DNA of 32,066 nucleotides from a bacterium (GCA_018814465.1 JAHIZR010000038.1:1-32066); one strand, 5' to 3'. Numbered from the stretch's first letter, positions 1 through 9,319 are shown. The notes: a model not told the origin generated them from the sequence alone. A program made the numbers and translations.

Positions 1-1506
1 TCTAAGTGCGTAGGCAATATCGTCGGACATCTGACGGTCGTGCTCAAGCGTGGGGATTTTATCGCGGATGACACGATGCGCGATGGCAGTGCCGCGTCCG
101 AGCTGTCCCAGAGTCTTTTCCATGCGCAAGTCAAGGGCTTGCGCGGCACAGAGGAGCTCAATAGCGATAATCGTTTCGACATTGCGCAGGATCGCCGTCG
201 CCTGTCGCGCGCCGTGGGTGCCCATCGAAACGATGTCTTCCTGATTTTCGGAGGTTGGAATTGAATCCACGGACGCGGGGTGTGCAAGGACTTTGTTCTC
301 GCTTGCCAGAGCGGCGGCGGTATAACTGGCCATCATCATGCCGGACTCAATGCCGGGATGACGCGACAGATAGGGCGGCAGACCGTAGTTGTGATTGCGA
401 TCCATCAAGCGATTGATGCGACGCTCAGAAAGATTGCCCAACTCAGTCAAGACCGTTTTCAAATAGTCCACGCGCAAGCCCACGGGATCGCCGTGGAAGT
501 TGCCGCCGGAAAGACTCTCGTCCTGATCGGGGAAGATCAGGGGATTGTCGGTTACCGAGTTGATCTCAATTTCCAGACCCGCGCGAACATGGGCGACCGC
601 GTCGCGTACTGCCCCGGCGATCTGCGGCGAGCAGCGGATACTGTAAGCATCCTGAATGCGCAGCGGATCGCTGTCGGCGAAACTGCTGCCTTCCAACAAT
701 GCAAGAACATTCTTCGCAACCTGCGCATGACCTTGATACCGACGAATACCGGCGATACGCGCATCGAAGGCATGACGAACACCGCAAGCCGCATCAATAT
801 GCATCGCAACGGCGATATCATGCAGCTGCAACAGGGCTTCGGCATTCAATACCGCCAGCACAGCCAGCGCGGTCATATATTGGACGCCATTATTGAGCGC
901 CAATCCCTCCTTCGCCTCAAGCACAAGCCGCTTGATCCGCGCTTGCACCATCGCCTGTCTGCCGGACATGGCAGAGCCGTTGAACCACGCCTCACCGGAA
1001 TTGGCGTCACCATCTTCACGATGCGGATCGCGGGACAACACAAGCGCAAGATGCGAGAGCGGAGCCAAATCGCCGGATGCTCCTAAAGAACCCTGCGAAG
1101 GGACAATCGGCACGACTCCCTTGTTCAGCATTTCCAATAAGGTTTCGACGACAACACGCCGTACACCGGAATGACCGGGTGTCATCGCATTAGCGCGCAA
1201 AAGCATGGCCGCCCGCGTAACCTCGGGAGCAAAGGGTTCGCCAGTGCCCGCGCTGTGCGAAACGATGAGGTTGCGGGAAACCAAACGAGCTTTGGAAATC
1301 GAAAAGCGCTCGCTCTTCAGACTGCCAAAGCCCGTGTTAATGCCATATACCAAGGGAGCATTCGCCCCTGCTGAAACGATTTTTTCGATCCATGCGCGGG
1401 CTTTGTCGATTTGCCCGGCAGCCGTTTGATGCAGCTCAACATGTTCTCCCTGACTAACGGCGCGAACTTGTTCAAGAGTCAGGGAATGACCATCAACGAT
1501 TACGAT
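1..1506 (-). CDS. hutH: histidine ammonia-lyase (partial, runs off left edge)
   Basis: Manual reverse translation gives ...VDGHSLTLEQVRAVSQGEHVEL...YGINTGFGSL...GSLGASGDLAPLSHLAL...(MIO-forming ASG), SGGNFHGDPVG, SENQEDIVSMGTHGARQA. Not in the ORF track, probably because it is open at the window edge and has no canonical start. Start taken as ATC at 1506..1504. Confidence 0.92.
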   Translation of the reverse strand, partial: MVIVDGHSLTLEQVRAVSQGEHVELHQTAAGQIDKARAWIEKIVSAGANAPLVYGINTGFGSLKSERFSISKARLVSRNLIVSHSAGTGEPFAPEVTRAAMLLRANAMTPGHSGVRRVVVETLLEMLNKGVVPIVPSQGSLGASGDLAPLSHLALVLSRDPHREDGDANSGEAWFNGSAMSGRQAMVQARIKRLVLEAKEGLALNNGVQYMTALAVLAVLNAEALLQLHDIAVAMHIDAACGVRHAFDARIAGIRRYQGHAQVAKNVLALLEGSSFADSDPLRIQDAYSIRCSPQIAGAVRDAVAHVRAGLEIEINSVTDNPLIFPDQDESLSGGNFHGDPVGLRVDYLKTVLTELGNLSERRINRLMDRNHNYGLPPYLSRHPGIESGMMMASYTAAALASENKVLAHPASVDSIPTSENQEDIVSMGTHGARQATAILRNVETIIAIELLCAAQALDLRMEKTLGQLGRGTAIAHRVIRDKIPTLEHDRQMSDDIAYALR

Positions 1507-1519
1507 GGGAGTTACTCCT

Positions 1520-1912
1520 CTACCGCGTTACCCGTTTCTTTGAGACATAGACCGGATGCCAGCCTTCTTTGGTCTTGACAACCACACCGGCATTCACCAT
1601 TCCTTGCGGTTCGGGTACTTCCAGGTTCTCAACTTGCGGATGAGTGATGTTGCCGATCAGCGGAATTTCACGCGGCATCGCGCCGCCGGCCTGTGGTGCG
1701 CGACTGGCCGATGACTGGTAGCGTCCCTCTTTGTGCGCGGCTCGCTCGCGCGCACCAACAGGATCAATGCCATGCGCCTGACGCAGTTTGTCAAGCTTGG
1801 CGCTGATCGCCTTGCGGGTCACACCGAAACGGTCAGCGAGTTCCGCCATCGGCACTTTGCCATAATTGTCCAACAGGTATTTCTCCTCGGAAGGAGTCCA
1901 TTTCTTTGCCAT
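1520..1912 (-). CDS. small SANT/Myb- or GcrA-like HTH DNA-binding protein
   Basis: 130 aa; N-terminus MAKKWTPSEEKYLLDNYGKVPMAELADRFGVTRKAISAKLDKLRQ resembles a Myb/GcrA-type helix-turn-helix; C-terminal half unassigned. Confidence 0.7.
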   Translation of the reverse strand: MAKKWTPSEEKYLLDNYGKVPMAELADRFGVTRKAISAKLDKLRQAHGIDPVGARERAAHKEGRYQSSASRAPQAGGAMPREIPLIGNITHPQVENLEVPEPQGMVNAGVVVKTKEGWHPVYVSKKRVTR

Positions 1913-2042
1913 ACTTACTTATCTCCGATAAAGGCGTTTATGAATCAAGATGTGTTAGTTGTGTTTAAGAGTTCCGGGCACCCGGGGACGGATGCCTCGG
2001 CAGGAACTCTGTGCTTAACCCGGCTCGGCGAGCTCGCAGCAA

Positions 2043-2393
2043 CTACTTCCGCTCGTTGTAGCCTGAAGGCGCGAAAGGCTGAAGTTTTTCCAGCCACATC
2101 CGCTCCAGCAGTCTCAGTTCCTCGGAATAATCGAATCCCGGTTCATTTTTCGGTTCAAGATAATCAATGATCTTAAACACGAACGACTTGCCATTCGATG
2201 CTGTGAAGTCTTGCTGCAGCTCTTTGTTCGGATGCACGCCGTATTCCAACTGAAACTTGTGCCGATTGATCCGACCCTGCAAGTTCGGAGCGCTGCCGAC
2301 GAATCGTTTGCCGTTCGCCGTGTTCTTGATCTGATAGATCCCCATCGGTTGAACGGTCTGCTTGTATTGGTTGATCAGATCTTTCCGGTTCAT
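2043..2393 (-). CDS. small GIY-YIG nuclease-family protein
   Basis: 116 aa; MGIYQIKNTANGKRFVGSAPNLQGRINRHKFQLEYGVHPNKELQQDF...EELRLLERMWLEKLQPF..GYNE: GIY...FVG core, following Arg and late Glu as in GIY-YIG domains. Confidence 0.75.
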   Translation of the reverse strand: MNRKDLINQYKQTVQPMGIYQIKNTANGKRFVGSAPNLQGRINRHKFQLEYGVHPNKELQQDFTASNGKSFVFKIIDYLEPKNEPGFDYSEELRLLERMWLEKLQPFAPSGYNERK

Positions 2394-5300
2394 TTCAGCA
2401 GAACCATCTTGCGCGAGAGCACGGTTTGCGGCGTCGTCAAACGGTAGAGATACACGCCACTACCTGCAAGCACGTCGGCATCCGACCTGCTATCCCATAT
2501 CACAGTGTGAGTTCCGGCATCCATCGGACCATTCACCAGCGTCGCAACTTTTTGCCCGAGAATATTGAAAATCTCCAGTCTTGTCTGTGTGGCGGAAGTC
2601 AGTGTGAAGTTAATCAGGGTTTGCGGATTGAACGGATTCGGATAGTTTTGTGCGAGTGAAACCGCTGTGGGCACCGTCGCGGGAGTTTCACCTGTATCCA
2701 GGATGGTCGGGGCAATCGTCGTAATACGGATCGCCGTGCCGGATTCGACATAATTTGCGGCGGGAGCATACATGCCCCGCGAAACGTATGTCATCCCCTC
2801 GAGGCTGGATTGGTTTTCGATGCCAATGGTATATCCCTGAATACTCTGAACAATCGGTGAAAGCTCATCATACATAAACAGCCACTCGGCATCGCCTGTG
2901 GGGGTCGGATAGGCAGCGGGATTCAAAAGATGAAGCTGGAACGTTTCCTGAAAGGATTGGAACCAGTCATTGTGCAAGTGGGACCATTCCACGATAAACC
3001 GGTCCAAGGATTCGTCGTAAAAATAACTCAAATCCCCTGTTTCTTCCTGAGAAGTGTTCCAGAGATCTCCCCAGAGCGGAGCGATCATTCCGTTGACCGT
3101 GTCCCATGGATAGGGCAGCGCGTCAGAGAAAGGAGAAGACTGGGTAGATGTACCGGGCTGAACCCAGCCATCCGCCGAGACCGCGAGCGTCTGATAATTC
3201 ACTCCGTAGTAGGAATAATCAAAGGGAACGTCCACGGTAACGGTTTGGTTAAAACCTTCTATCTCAATCGGAGTCCCGGGACCGCCTGCAGAAGGAGAAA
3301 TCTCAATCCACTCGAATTCAGGCACTTGCTCGTAGATGGCGTCCAAGTTATCATAGAGCCAGTAGCGATTGACAGAATCGCTGAGCGGGTCCGTGGTTTC
3401 AATTCTACCGATGACCAGAGTTATCGGAATATCCTTTGAGTAGGTATACCTGTCCATTTCAAATTCGATATGCACAGTGATCTCCGCTTCGTGAGCGGAA
3501 GGCGTAATGCCAACAGCATGAACCCGCAATCCCTGACCCGCTGTCATTGCCGTTTGATTCGGCAAAACCGCCGGCAGCTGCGTCCAACCGTCTTCAATGG
3601 TTAGATAGGGATCATATGATATCAATTGCAGGTGACCGACAGCGTTTGCCAGATTACCTTGATTCGAAACAGCGACTCGAAGGTACGCGGATTCCCAGCG
3701 CTCCAGATAGCCGTTATTCTCATCATCCACGATTATCGAGTTATACTGAATATCCGGGGCGTGCAGTGTCAGCTCGATTTCGGAGAAGCGGGGATCGGCA
3801 TTGTCGGCTGAATAGAGAATGACGAATTCAGCTGATCTGTTTTCGGGCGCGGCCGCATTCACCGAAAAAGTGAACGGCACGGCGGCAGCGGCAATCTGAC
3901 CGGAAGTCAGAGTTCCAAACTGAACGGTATGATCGATAACCGTCATCCCGGCGGTTTCGGTACTAAGCGTTGCGGCGACATTCTGGGCCGCTTCCGTACC
4001 AACATTCCAAACCGATTCGGTCCATCGAATGGTTTCACCCGGTTCGATCAGTCCATTGCCGTTTCCGTCCTGTGCGTCACTAAATTCAGCATCGTGATGA
4101 ATCACATAAGGTCCGGTCGGGCTGACTTGAATCTGCCGTTGGAAGGGAGCGACATTTTCACCGGTAACCGTAAAATGAACCATTTGATCATTCAGAGCGT
4201 TGACCTGAATTGAAATCGTCGGCGTCCCCTGCTTGATCCAGTAGTTTTCAAAGCTTCCCGATTCGTACCAGACCGTCAACAAAACACTGTCCGCCGCAAG
4301 CGATGCCATATTTTCCACCGTGATCTCTTGATCGAATGGTCCAGCCATGATCGCATCGGGGAGATTGATAATGGGACGAACCGGCGTTTCGGTAAACACC
4401 TGTAATGAAGGATCGCTCAATAAAAGGTATTGCCGGATCATCGTGCGGCAGAGTTCGAGTACCGCGTCTTCATTCAGAAAATCCTCGAATAATCCCCATG
4501 TATAGACTTTACCGGCAGCTAAGGCGGCTCCGAGATTCAAGACATCATAATCGAGAAACGCGCGATAGATGCTCGAATCAAGACAGTCGTTATAAACGGT
4601 GTGCGTATTCCAGCAGGGACCAATGAAACCCACGGCTCCACTCGGTTGGGAGGGGGTTCCCTGCGTCATCCAGGCTTCGCCAAAACACTGACCGTCGTCA
4701 ACATCATACTTTCCCACGCCGCAGCCGATTGCGGTTATAATCGGTAAGCGTCCGGTATTCGCGATATTCGCGATTGTGTGCAGATAGAAGCTAATACCCG
4801 CCCAGCCGAAACTCCAGCCTGATCCGCGATAATTTACGAATGTGACGCCCTCATTGATCCAGTTTACGAGATTCTGAGGACCGGGACTTGGTTCAGCCCA
4901 GAGCGTATCGACGCGAGTGAAGCCGCGCTCCAGAAGCATTTCGCGGCAATGCCGTTTAGTGGCGGCTTGTGTTACCTCCGTGAAATCGGCTGCGAGCGCG
5001 GCCTGGGAGAAGCGCTGATTCTCTGTCAAGAGAACGTCGCGTTCGTGGAAAATAGAACGATTAGCGATCGAGACAACTTCCGACTGGTTATTTACCACCC
5101 AGCGGCCGACAAAAACCTCCGGGAAGACATCAATGTCATCGTTATCCCCGATTGCGGCATAATGATTCTCATCAGTAAACGATCCGTCATCATACGTATA
5201 ATCGCTGAAACGAGAGATGGGATCCTCGGTAAAACGGTAAGCGGGTGGAATCTTCGATTCGTCTCCAACCAACAGGACATAATCAATCCGGGGAGACGAT

Positions 5301-6130
5301 GAAATGAATTCACTCTGAATCCGCTGCTTGATCTGAATGGCTGACGGAGATGACGAAATGCTGCTTAGAGCGACAACCGTAACCGTCATTCCCCGCTGTT
5401 CTTTCCAATCGACGAAGTTCTGGATGACGGCAAGGTATTCATCGGGACAGATGATAAGCAGATGAGAATCCGCACCATTAAGAATATCGGGAATCGCTTC
5501 CCAATTCGTGACCACCGAAGTCAAGACACGCTGCCATGGAATCGAGAAAGATTCAGGATATGAAGTCTGCGGCAGCGTTCCCGCGCTTCCGTCGATATTC
5601 ACTTGAATCACCGCATTGGTCATGATAGTGCAGCTCGCGCTATTGTTGACATACTCGACGGGCTTAATTGTCAGGGGGACAAGGCGAATTCCGCCCAAGA
5701 CTTGAATGTCGCCTAAGCGTACCTCGGGATAGGAAGGATCATTCTCCGGAATAAATGCCGGATTAATAACTCCGTAAGTTTCCGTTTGCCAGGATTCAGC
5801 GGTCACGGTAGGGTTGCCGGAAGGAGGCAATGCAAGAAAAATCGTAAAGCGAGGGATGAGAGGGTGTTCTTCCGGTTCAAGCATATTGGCTACAAGCCCC
5901 TCGAATGGCGCCTGAATGTCCAATTCCTGAGTAGTGGGCGGGAGGTTATCCATGCTAAGACTTAACCGAATGGCAGTCTCGCTTGAGGATATCACTGTGA
6001 TCGTGGGAGAAAACCGCGCTCCCTCATAGACACCAAAAGAAGGTACTCCATAGGCGACAACAGATTCAATACTGAACACAATTACGAGTATCAGCATTCT
6101 GGTGCAGGAACTAAGTTGTTGTAGTCGCAT
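2390..6130 (-). CDS. C25 (gingipain-like) family exported protein with T9SS type A C-terminal sorting domain
   Basis: 1246 aa; N-terminal signal-like segment; C25 core FVNYRGSGWSFGWAG...PIITAIGCGVGKYDVDDGQCFGEAWM...LLSDPSLQVF; C-terminus QNYPNPFNPQTLINFTL...LEIFNILGQKVATLVNG...GTHTVIWD...SGVYLYRL...SRKMVLLK. Confidence 0.88.
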   Translation of the reverse strand: MRLQQLSSCTRMLILVIVFSIESVVAYGVPSFGVYEGARFSPTITVISSSETAIRLSLSMDNLPPTTQELDIQAPFEGLVANMLEPEEHPLIPRFTIFLALPPSGNPTVTAESWQTETYGVINPAFIPENDPSYPEVRLGDIQVLGGIRLVPLTIKPVEYVNNSASCTIMTNAVIQVNIDGSAGTLPQTSYPESFSIPWQRVLTSVVTNWEAIPDILNGADSHLLIICPDEYLAVIQNFVDWKEQRGMTVTVVALSSISSSPSAIQIKQRIQSEFISSSPRIDYVLLVGDESKIPPAYRFTEDPISRFSDYTYDDGSFTDENHYAAIGDNDDIDVFPEVFVGRWVVNNQSEVVSIANRSIFHERDVLLTENQRFSQAALAADFTEVTQAATKRHCREMLLERGFTRVDTLWAEPSPGPQNLVNWINEGVTFVNYRGSGWSFGWAGISFYLHTIANIANTGRLPIITAIGCGVGKYDVDDGQCFGEAWMTQGTPSQPSGAVGFIGPCWNTHTVYNDCLDSSIYRAFLDYDVLNLGAALAAGKVYTWGLFEDFLNEDAVLELCRTMIRQYLLLSDPSLQVFTETPVRPIINLPDAIMAGPFDQEITVENMASLAADSVLLTVWYESGSFENYWIKQGTPTISIQVNALNDQMVHFTVTGENVAPFQRQIQVSPTGPYVIHHDAEFSDAQDGNGNGLIEPGETIRWTESVWNVGTEAAQNVAATLSTETAGMTVIDHTVQFGTLTSGQIAAAAVPFTFSVNAAAPENRSAEFVILYSADNADPRFSEIELTLHAPDIQYNSIIVDDENNGYLERWESAYLRVAVSNQGNLANAVGHLQLISYDPYLTIEDGWTQLPAVLPNQTAMTAGQGLRVHAVGITPSAHEAEITVHIEFEMDRYTYSKDIPITLVIGRIETTDPLSDSVNRYWLYDNLDAIYEQVPEFEWIEISPSAGGPGTPIEIEGFNQTVTVDVPFDYSYYGVNYQTLAVSADGWVQPGTSTQSSPFSDALPYPWDTVNGMIAPLWGDLWNTSQEETGDLSYFYDESLDRFIVEWSHLHNDWFQSFQETFQLHLLNPAAYPTPTGDAEWLFMYDELSPIVQSIQGYTIGIENQSSLEGMTYVSRGMYAPAANYVESGTAIRITTIAPTILDTGETPATVPTAVSLAQNYPNPFNPQTLINFTLTSATQTRLEIFNILGQKVATLVNGPMDAGTHTVIWDSRSDADVLAGSGVYLYRLTTPQTVLSRKMVLLK

Positions 6131-6173
6131 AACTTATATCGTTTTAAATTGCGAAGCGCGCAAATGATTGAAG

Positions 6174-6179
6174 ATTATA
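6174..6179 (-). promoter_or_regulatory. candidate -10 element (TATAAT) for the 2390..6130 gene
   Basis: Perfect TATAAT on the minus strand about 45 nt upstream of the ATG at 6130; no convincing -35 at 17 nt. Confidence 0.3.
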
Positions 6180-6755
6180 CTCGCTTCTCAAGGACGTTGT
6201 TGCATTCAAATGCCAAGATTTGGAGAGTTCTGGACACGAAAATCCAAGATAATGAATATAGGTCTATCTGACAGCTAAGTCAAGCATATATCATGATATT
6301 GATATTGTTGCGCTGGTTTGACTTAGCATCCTTTTTGTTTCTAATCATATAATTATCATTACTATAGACACCTTCAGTATAGTAAATGTGTCTAGAAAAA
6401 ACCAGTTTCACGAGAATAACTCAAATAAATCAACGCAAAAGATTCATTTCCATGATTTGTTTACTATCTTGAACTTCAGACAGATTACTTGGAGCATATT
6501 TTGCCGAAAGTTTATTGACAATCCATTTGCTCGTTGATCAAGCCCTCTGGCATTGGTCTAAGTTACATAATAACATAGCAGAAGCAATATGGATTGTCTG
6601 GGATTGAGGACGAATCTTCCTTTGCAACAGGAATATTCCATCCACTATCCGTCTGGTTTTTTTAAGAGACACTCCGAAAAAACTGGAAAATAAGCCTGAC
6701 ATAATTCATACGCGCCTGGCGCGATATTCACTCGATAGAAGAGGACGATTGAAAG

Positions 6756-7928
6756 ATGAAAAAGCTTTCCATTACCTTTGGGCTACTAATCCTTGTTACC
6801 GGAATCGTCTATGGACAGACTCCCGGCGACCTGGAAGCTGAATTCAACCGGCTGCACAATCAGCTCCTGGAGTATGCGGCAAACGATCAAAACACTCCTG
6901 CGGAGTTGGAGACACGTTATTTTGAGTTAGAGCGTATCCTTTATCCCGATAACCAGATGCGGATTCCCGATGACAATTTGGATCAAGGGAGTACGAGCTG
7001 CCCGGGTGATTCGTTGTATCAGCCGGAAATCGGCTCCGATACGTTAGTGCTTTTTGATTATGGCAACACCAACGGATTTACCAATAATTGTGGGTGGCCG
7101 GAATGCGGCAGAGGTCCGGATGTTTTCTACACCTTGTTTGTTACACGCCAGGATTGTGTAATGATCAGCACCTGCGGTTCGGCGTTTGACACGAAATTGT
7201 GTGTCTTTAAAGAAGATCCAACCGTAGAAGGCCTTGAGTGCTGTAATCTCGACTATCTCTATGCTCAAGCCGACTCCAGTGTCGGCGTCTGCGACAGAAC
7301 AGGCCGGGTTTCCACGCGGGCTGTTATTATGAGATGCTTCACCCCCGGAGAGTATCATATCGTGTTGGACGGTCAAGCGGGAGACTCGAAAGGCTCTTAT
7401 ACTCTGCGGATTGAGTTTTTCAATAACGACTGCATCACACCGGAACCGAAACCTGAATGTCCGGCAACATTTATCGAGCATGAGGAATTCCCAGGATCTG
7501 ATGAGGAACCATGCGGATTCCATACTGTTACTGCTTGTGATTCGGGTTATTGCGGTATGATCGATGGCCCGGGAGATCTCGATGTCTACCAGATATTCAT
7601 TCCGGATTGCAACGGCCTTCGTGTCCATCTGTGGGCAAACGATACGGAACATGCTCCGGGCGGAACCGCTTTCGGAGAAGGTCTTAATGGCAATCTGAAG
7701 CTCTATATGACATCTTGTGAAGCTTTAATCGCCGAGAATGGAGACATTGGAACCGCCGGGATTCCGCCAGTCATTATTGGCGGCGACGCACCTCAAGGCA
7801 GGGACTCACAATTGAACTACGGAAGCGTTGTATCGGGTGTACCCTACTATATTGTTGTAGGCGGCGAAGACGATGGCCTCACAGGTCCGTATGAGCTGCT
7901 GATTGAATGCTATAATTGCGACGATTAG
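6756..7928 (+). CDS. secreted cysteine-rich protein, possibly two PPC-like beta domains
   Basis: 390 aa with signal peptide MKKLSITFGLLILVTGIVYGQ; 19 Cys; two segments ending GEYHIVLDGQAGDSKGSYTLRIE and VPYYIVVGGEDDGLTGPYELLIE, like prepeptidase C-terminal domains. Confidence 0.7.
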   Translation: MKKLSITFGLLILVTGIVYGQTPGDLEAEFNRLHNQLLEYAANDQNTPAELETRYFELERILYPDNQMRIPDDNLDQGSTSCPGDSLYQPEIGSDTLVLFDYGNTNGFTNNCGWPECGRGPDVFYTLFVTRQDCVMISTCGSAFDTKLCVFKEDPTVEGLECCNLDYLYAQADSSVGVCDRTGRVSTRAVIMRCFTPGEYHIVLDGQAGDSKGSYTLRIEFFNNDCITPEPKPECPATFIEHEEFPGSDEEPCGFHTVTACDSGYCGMIDGPGDLDVYQIFIPDCNGLRVHLWANDTEHAPGGTAFGEGLNGNLKLYMTSCEALIAENGDIGTAGIPPVIIGGDAPQGRDSQLNYGSVVSGVPYYIVVGGEDDGLTGPYELLIECYNCDD

Positions 7929-7951
7929 CCGCGAATCTAATTCCAACACAG

Positions 7952-7984
7952 AGCGTCCCGTTTCAAAGCGGGACGCTTTTTTAT
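7952..7984 (+). terminator. rho-independent terminator downstream of the 6756..7928 gene
   Basis: agcgtcccg-tttcaaag-cgggacgct followed by TTTTTT. Confidence 0.85.
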
Positions 7985-8003
7985 TCAAGATCAGGATATC
8001 CGG

Positions 8004-9263
8004 CTATTGAGTTCTTTTCTGATGATTATCGGCGGAAAGGTCCTTGTGACTCAGTAAAACAAAACCGATAGACATTGCAGCGTAAGTCGCGACAAGAATC
8101 CAAGGAACCGCATCCATCTGAAAAGCGGTCACCAGCACGATATTCGCCGCGATATTCATTCCGAGAACCGTCCAAGCAAGGATTGCCACTTTGCGAGCCT
8201 TGCCGATTCCGATGAGGGCATTGGCCAACACACTCTGAACCGGCTCGAAGAAAGTCGCACCGATGACAATTTTAAAATAGGGGACGGAGGCCAGGTATTT
8301 TACACCCAGCACGGCGGGGATAACCTCGTCGGCAATCATGAACAGCAGTATATTCAGAGGAATCAGGATTGCCCAGACCGACAATAAGGCCGAACGAACC
8401 TTCTTGCGCAGCCGGACGTATTCTCCTTCAGCCGCGAGCCGGGACGCGACGGGGAGCAGCAGGAAATTCACCGCTTGAGACAGCATCGTATAGAGCCTGA
8501 TCAAGGCTCTGGCAGCGATATAAGGGGCAAGGCGAACCGGATCAAGCATGGTTCCGATCAATATGATATCCCCCTGCTGCATGTAGATATCCCCCAGAGA
8601 CTGCATACCGGTCCAGGTTCCATATTGTCTGACAAACCGCCATCGGCCATGCAGACGCGGACGAAACATTTTACCGTAGAGGAGAAGCGAAATCGCAGCC
8701 GATACCGCCGCCGCGAAGAATATCATCCGCATGACGTTCTCAACCGAACTCAGCCGATCCGAATAGGCTAAGATCACAAAACCCGACAACGCTCCAAAAT
8801 AATAGGAAGCATCAATCCAAAGTGCGGCGCGGTTGTTTGCATCCGCTTGTGCAAGCGCGTAGGAGAGCAGGCGCGGAATAAAAACCAAAACAATGCCGGC
8901 AACCCAAAGCGCAGCTTCCTGGCTGACTTGGAGCGCCGGCAAAATTATTAGTGAGAGTGTGGAAGCGATTATCGCGGTCCCGGTCATCATCCAAATTACA
9001 GGTCCGATGACTCCCTCCCGCTCCGTACCCGGCAGAGCGCGAACCAGAGAAACACTCCAAAGTCCCCACGAACACATCGCACTCAGATTGACATAAGCAA
9101 TCGCGATTCCATACTGACCGTATTCCGCCAATGGAAGATAGCGGATGAGCGTCAGCAGGGTCCCCAGCGCGTAAATCCCCGGAAGAGATCGCAATGCGAG
9201 CGCATAGACCGCGCGGCGAATCGCATTCCAACCGCCGGCATCGTTCAGCAGATTTCTCAGCAT
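8004..9263 (-). CDS. polysaccharide biosynthesis/flippase-type membrane protein
   Basis: 419 aa polytopic membrane protein; N-terminal LRSLPGIYALGTLLTLIRYLPLAEYGQYGIAIAYVNL typical of Wzx-like flippases. Confidence 0.75.
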   Translation of the reverse strand: MLRNLLNDAGGWNAIRRAVYALALRSLPGIYALGTLLTLIRYLPLAEYGQYGIAIAYVNLSAMCSWGLWSVSLVRALPGTEREGVIGPVIWMMTGTAIIASTLSLIILPALQVSQEAALWVAGIVLVFIPRLLSYALAQADANNRAALWIDASYYFGALSGFVILAYSDRLSSVENVMRMIFFAAAVSAAISLLLYGKMFRPRLHGRWRFVRQYGTWTGMQSLGDIYMQQGDIILIGTMLDPVRLAPYIAARALIRLYTMLSQAVNFLLLPVASRLAAEGEYVRLRKKVRSALLSVWAILIPLNILLFMIADEVIPAVLGVKYLASVPYFKIVIGATFFEPVQSVLANALIGIGKARKVAILAWTVLGMNIAANIVLVTAFQMDAVPWILVATYAAMSIGFVLLSHKDLSADNHQKRTQ

Positions 9264-9319
9264 GAATTGAAGCGGGCTTTCAGACTCACCGAGTATTCCT
9301 GCAACCGTGAGTACAAGGA

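Noticed and set aside
280-1086. 268-aa plus-strand ORF
   Set aside because: Antisense to hutH; low-complexity composition and no recognisable motifs. The minus strand reads as clear HutH.
7044-7652. 202-aa minus-strand ORF antisense to the Cys-rich protein
   Set aside because: No motif; the plus-strand ORF has a signal peptide, an RBS-like region and a terminator.
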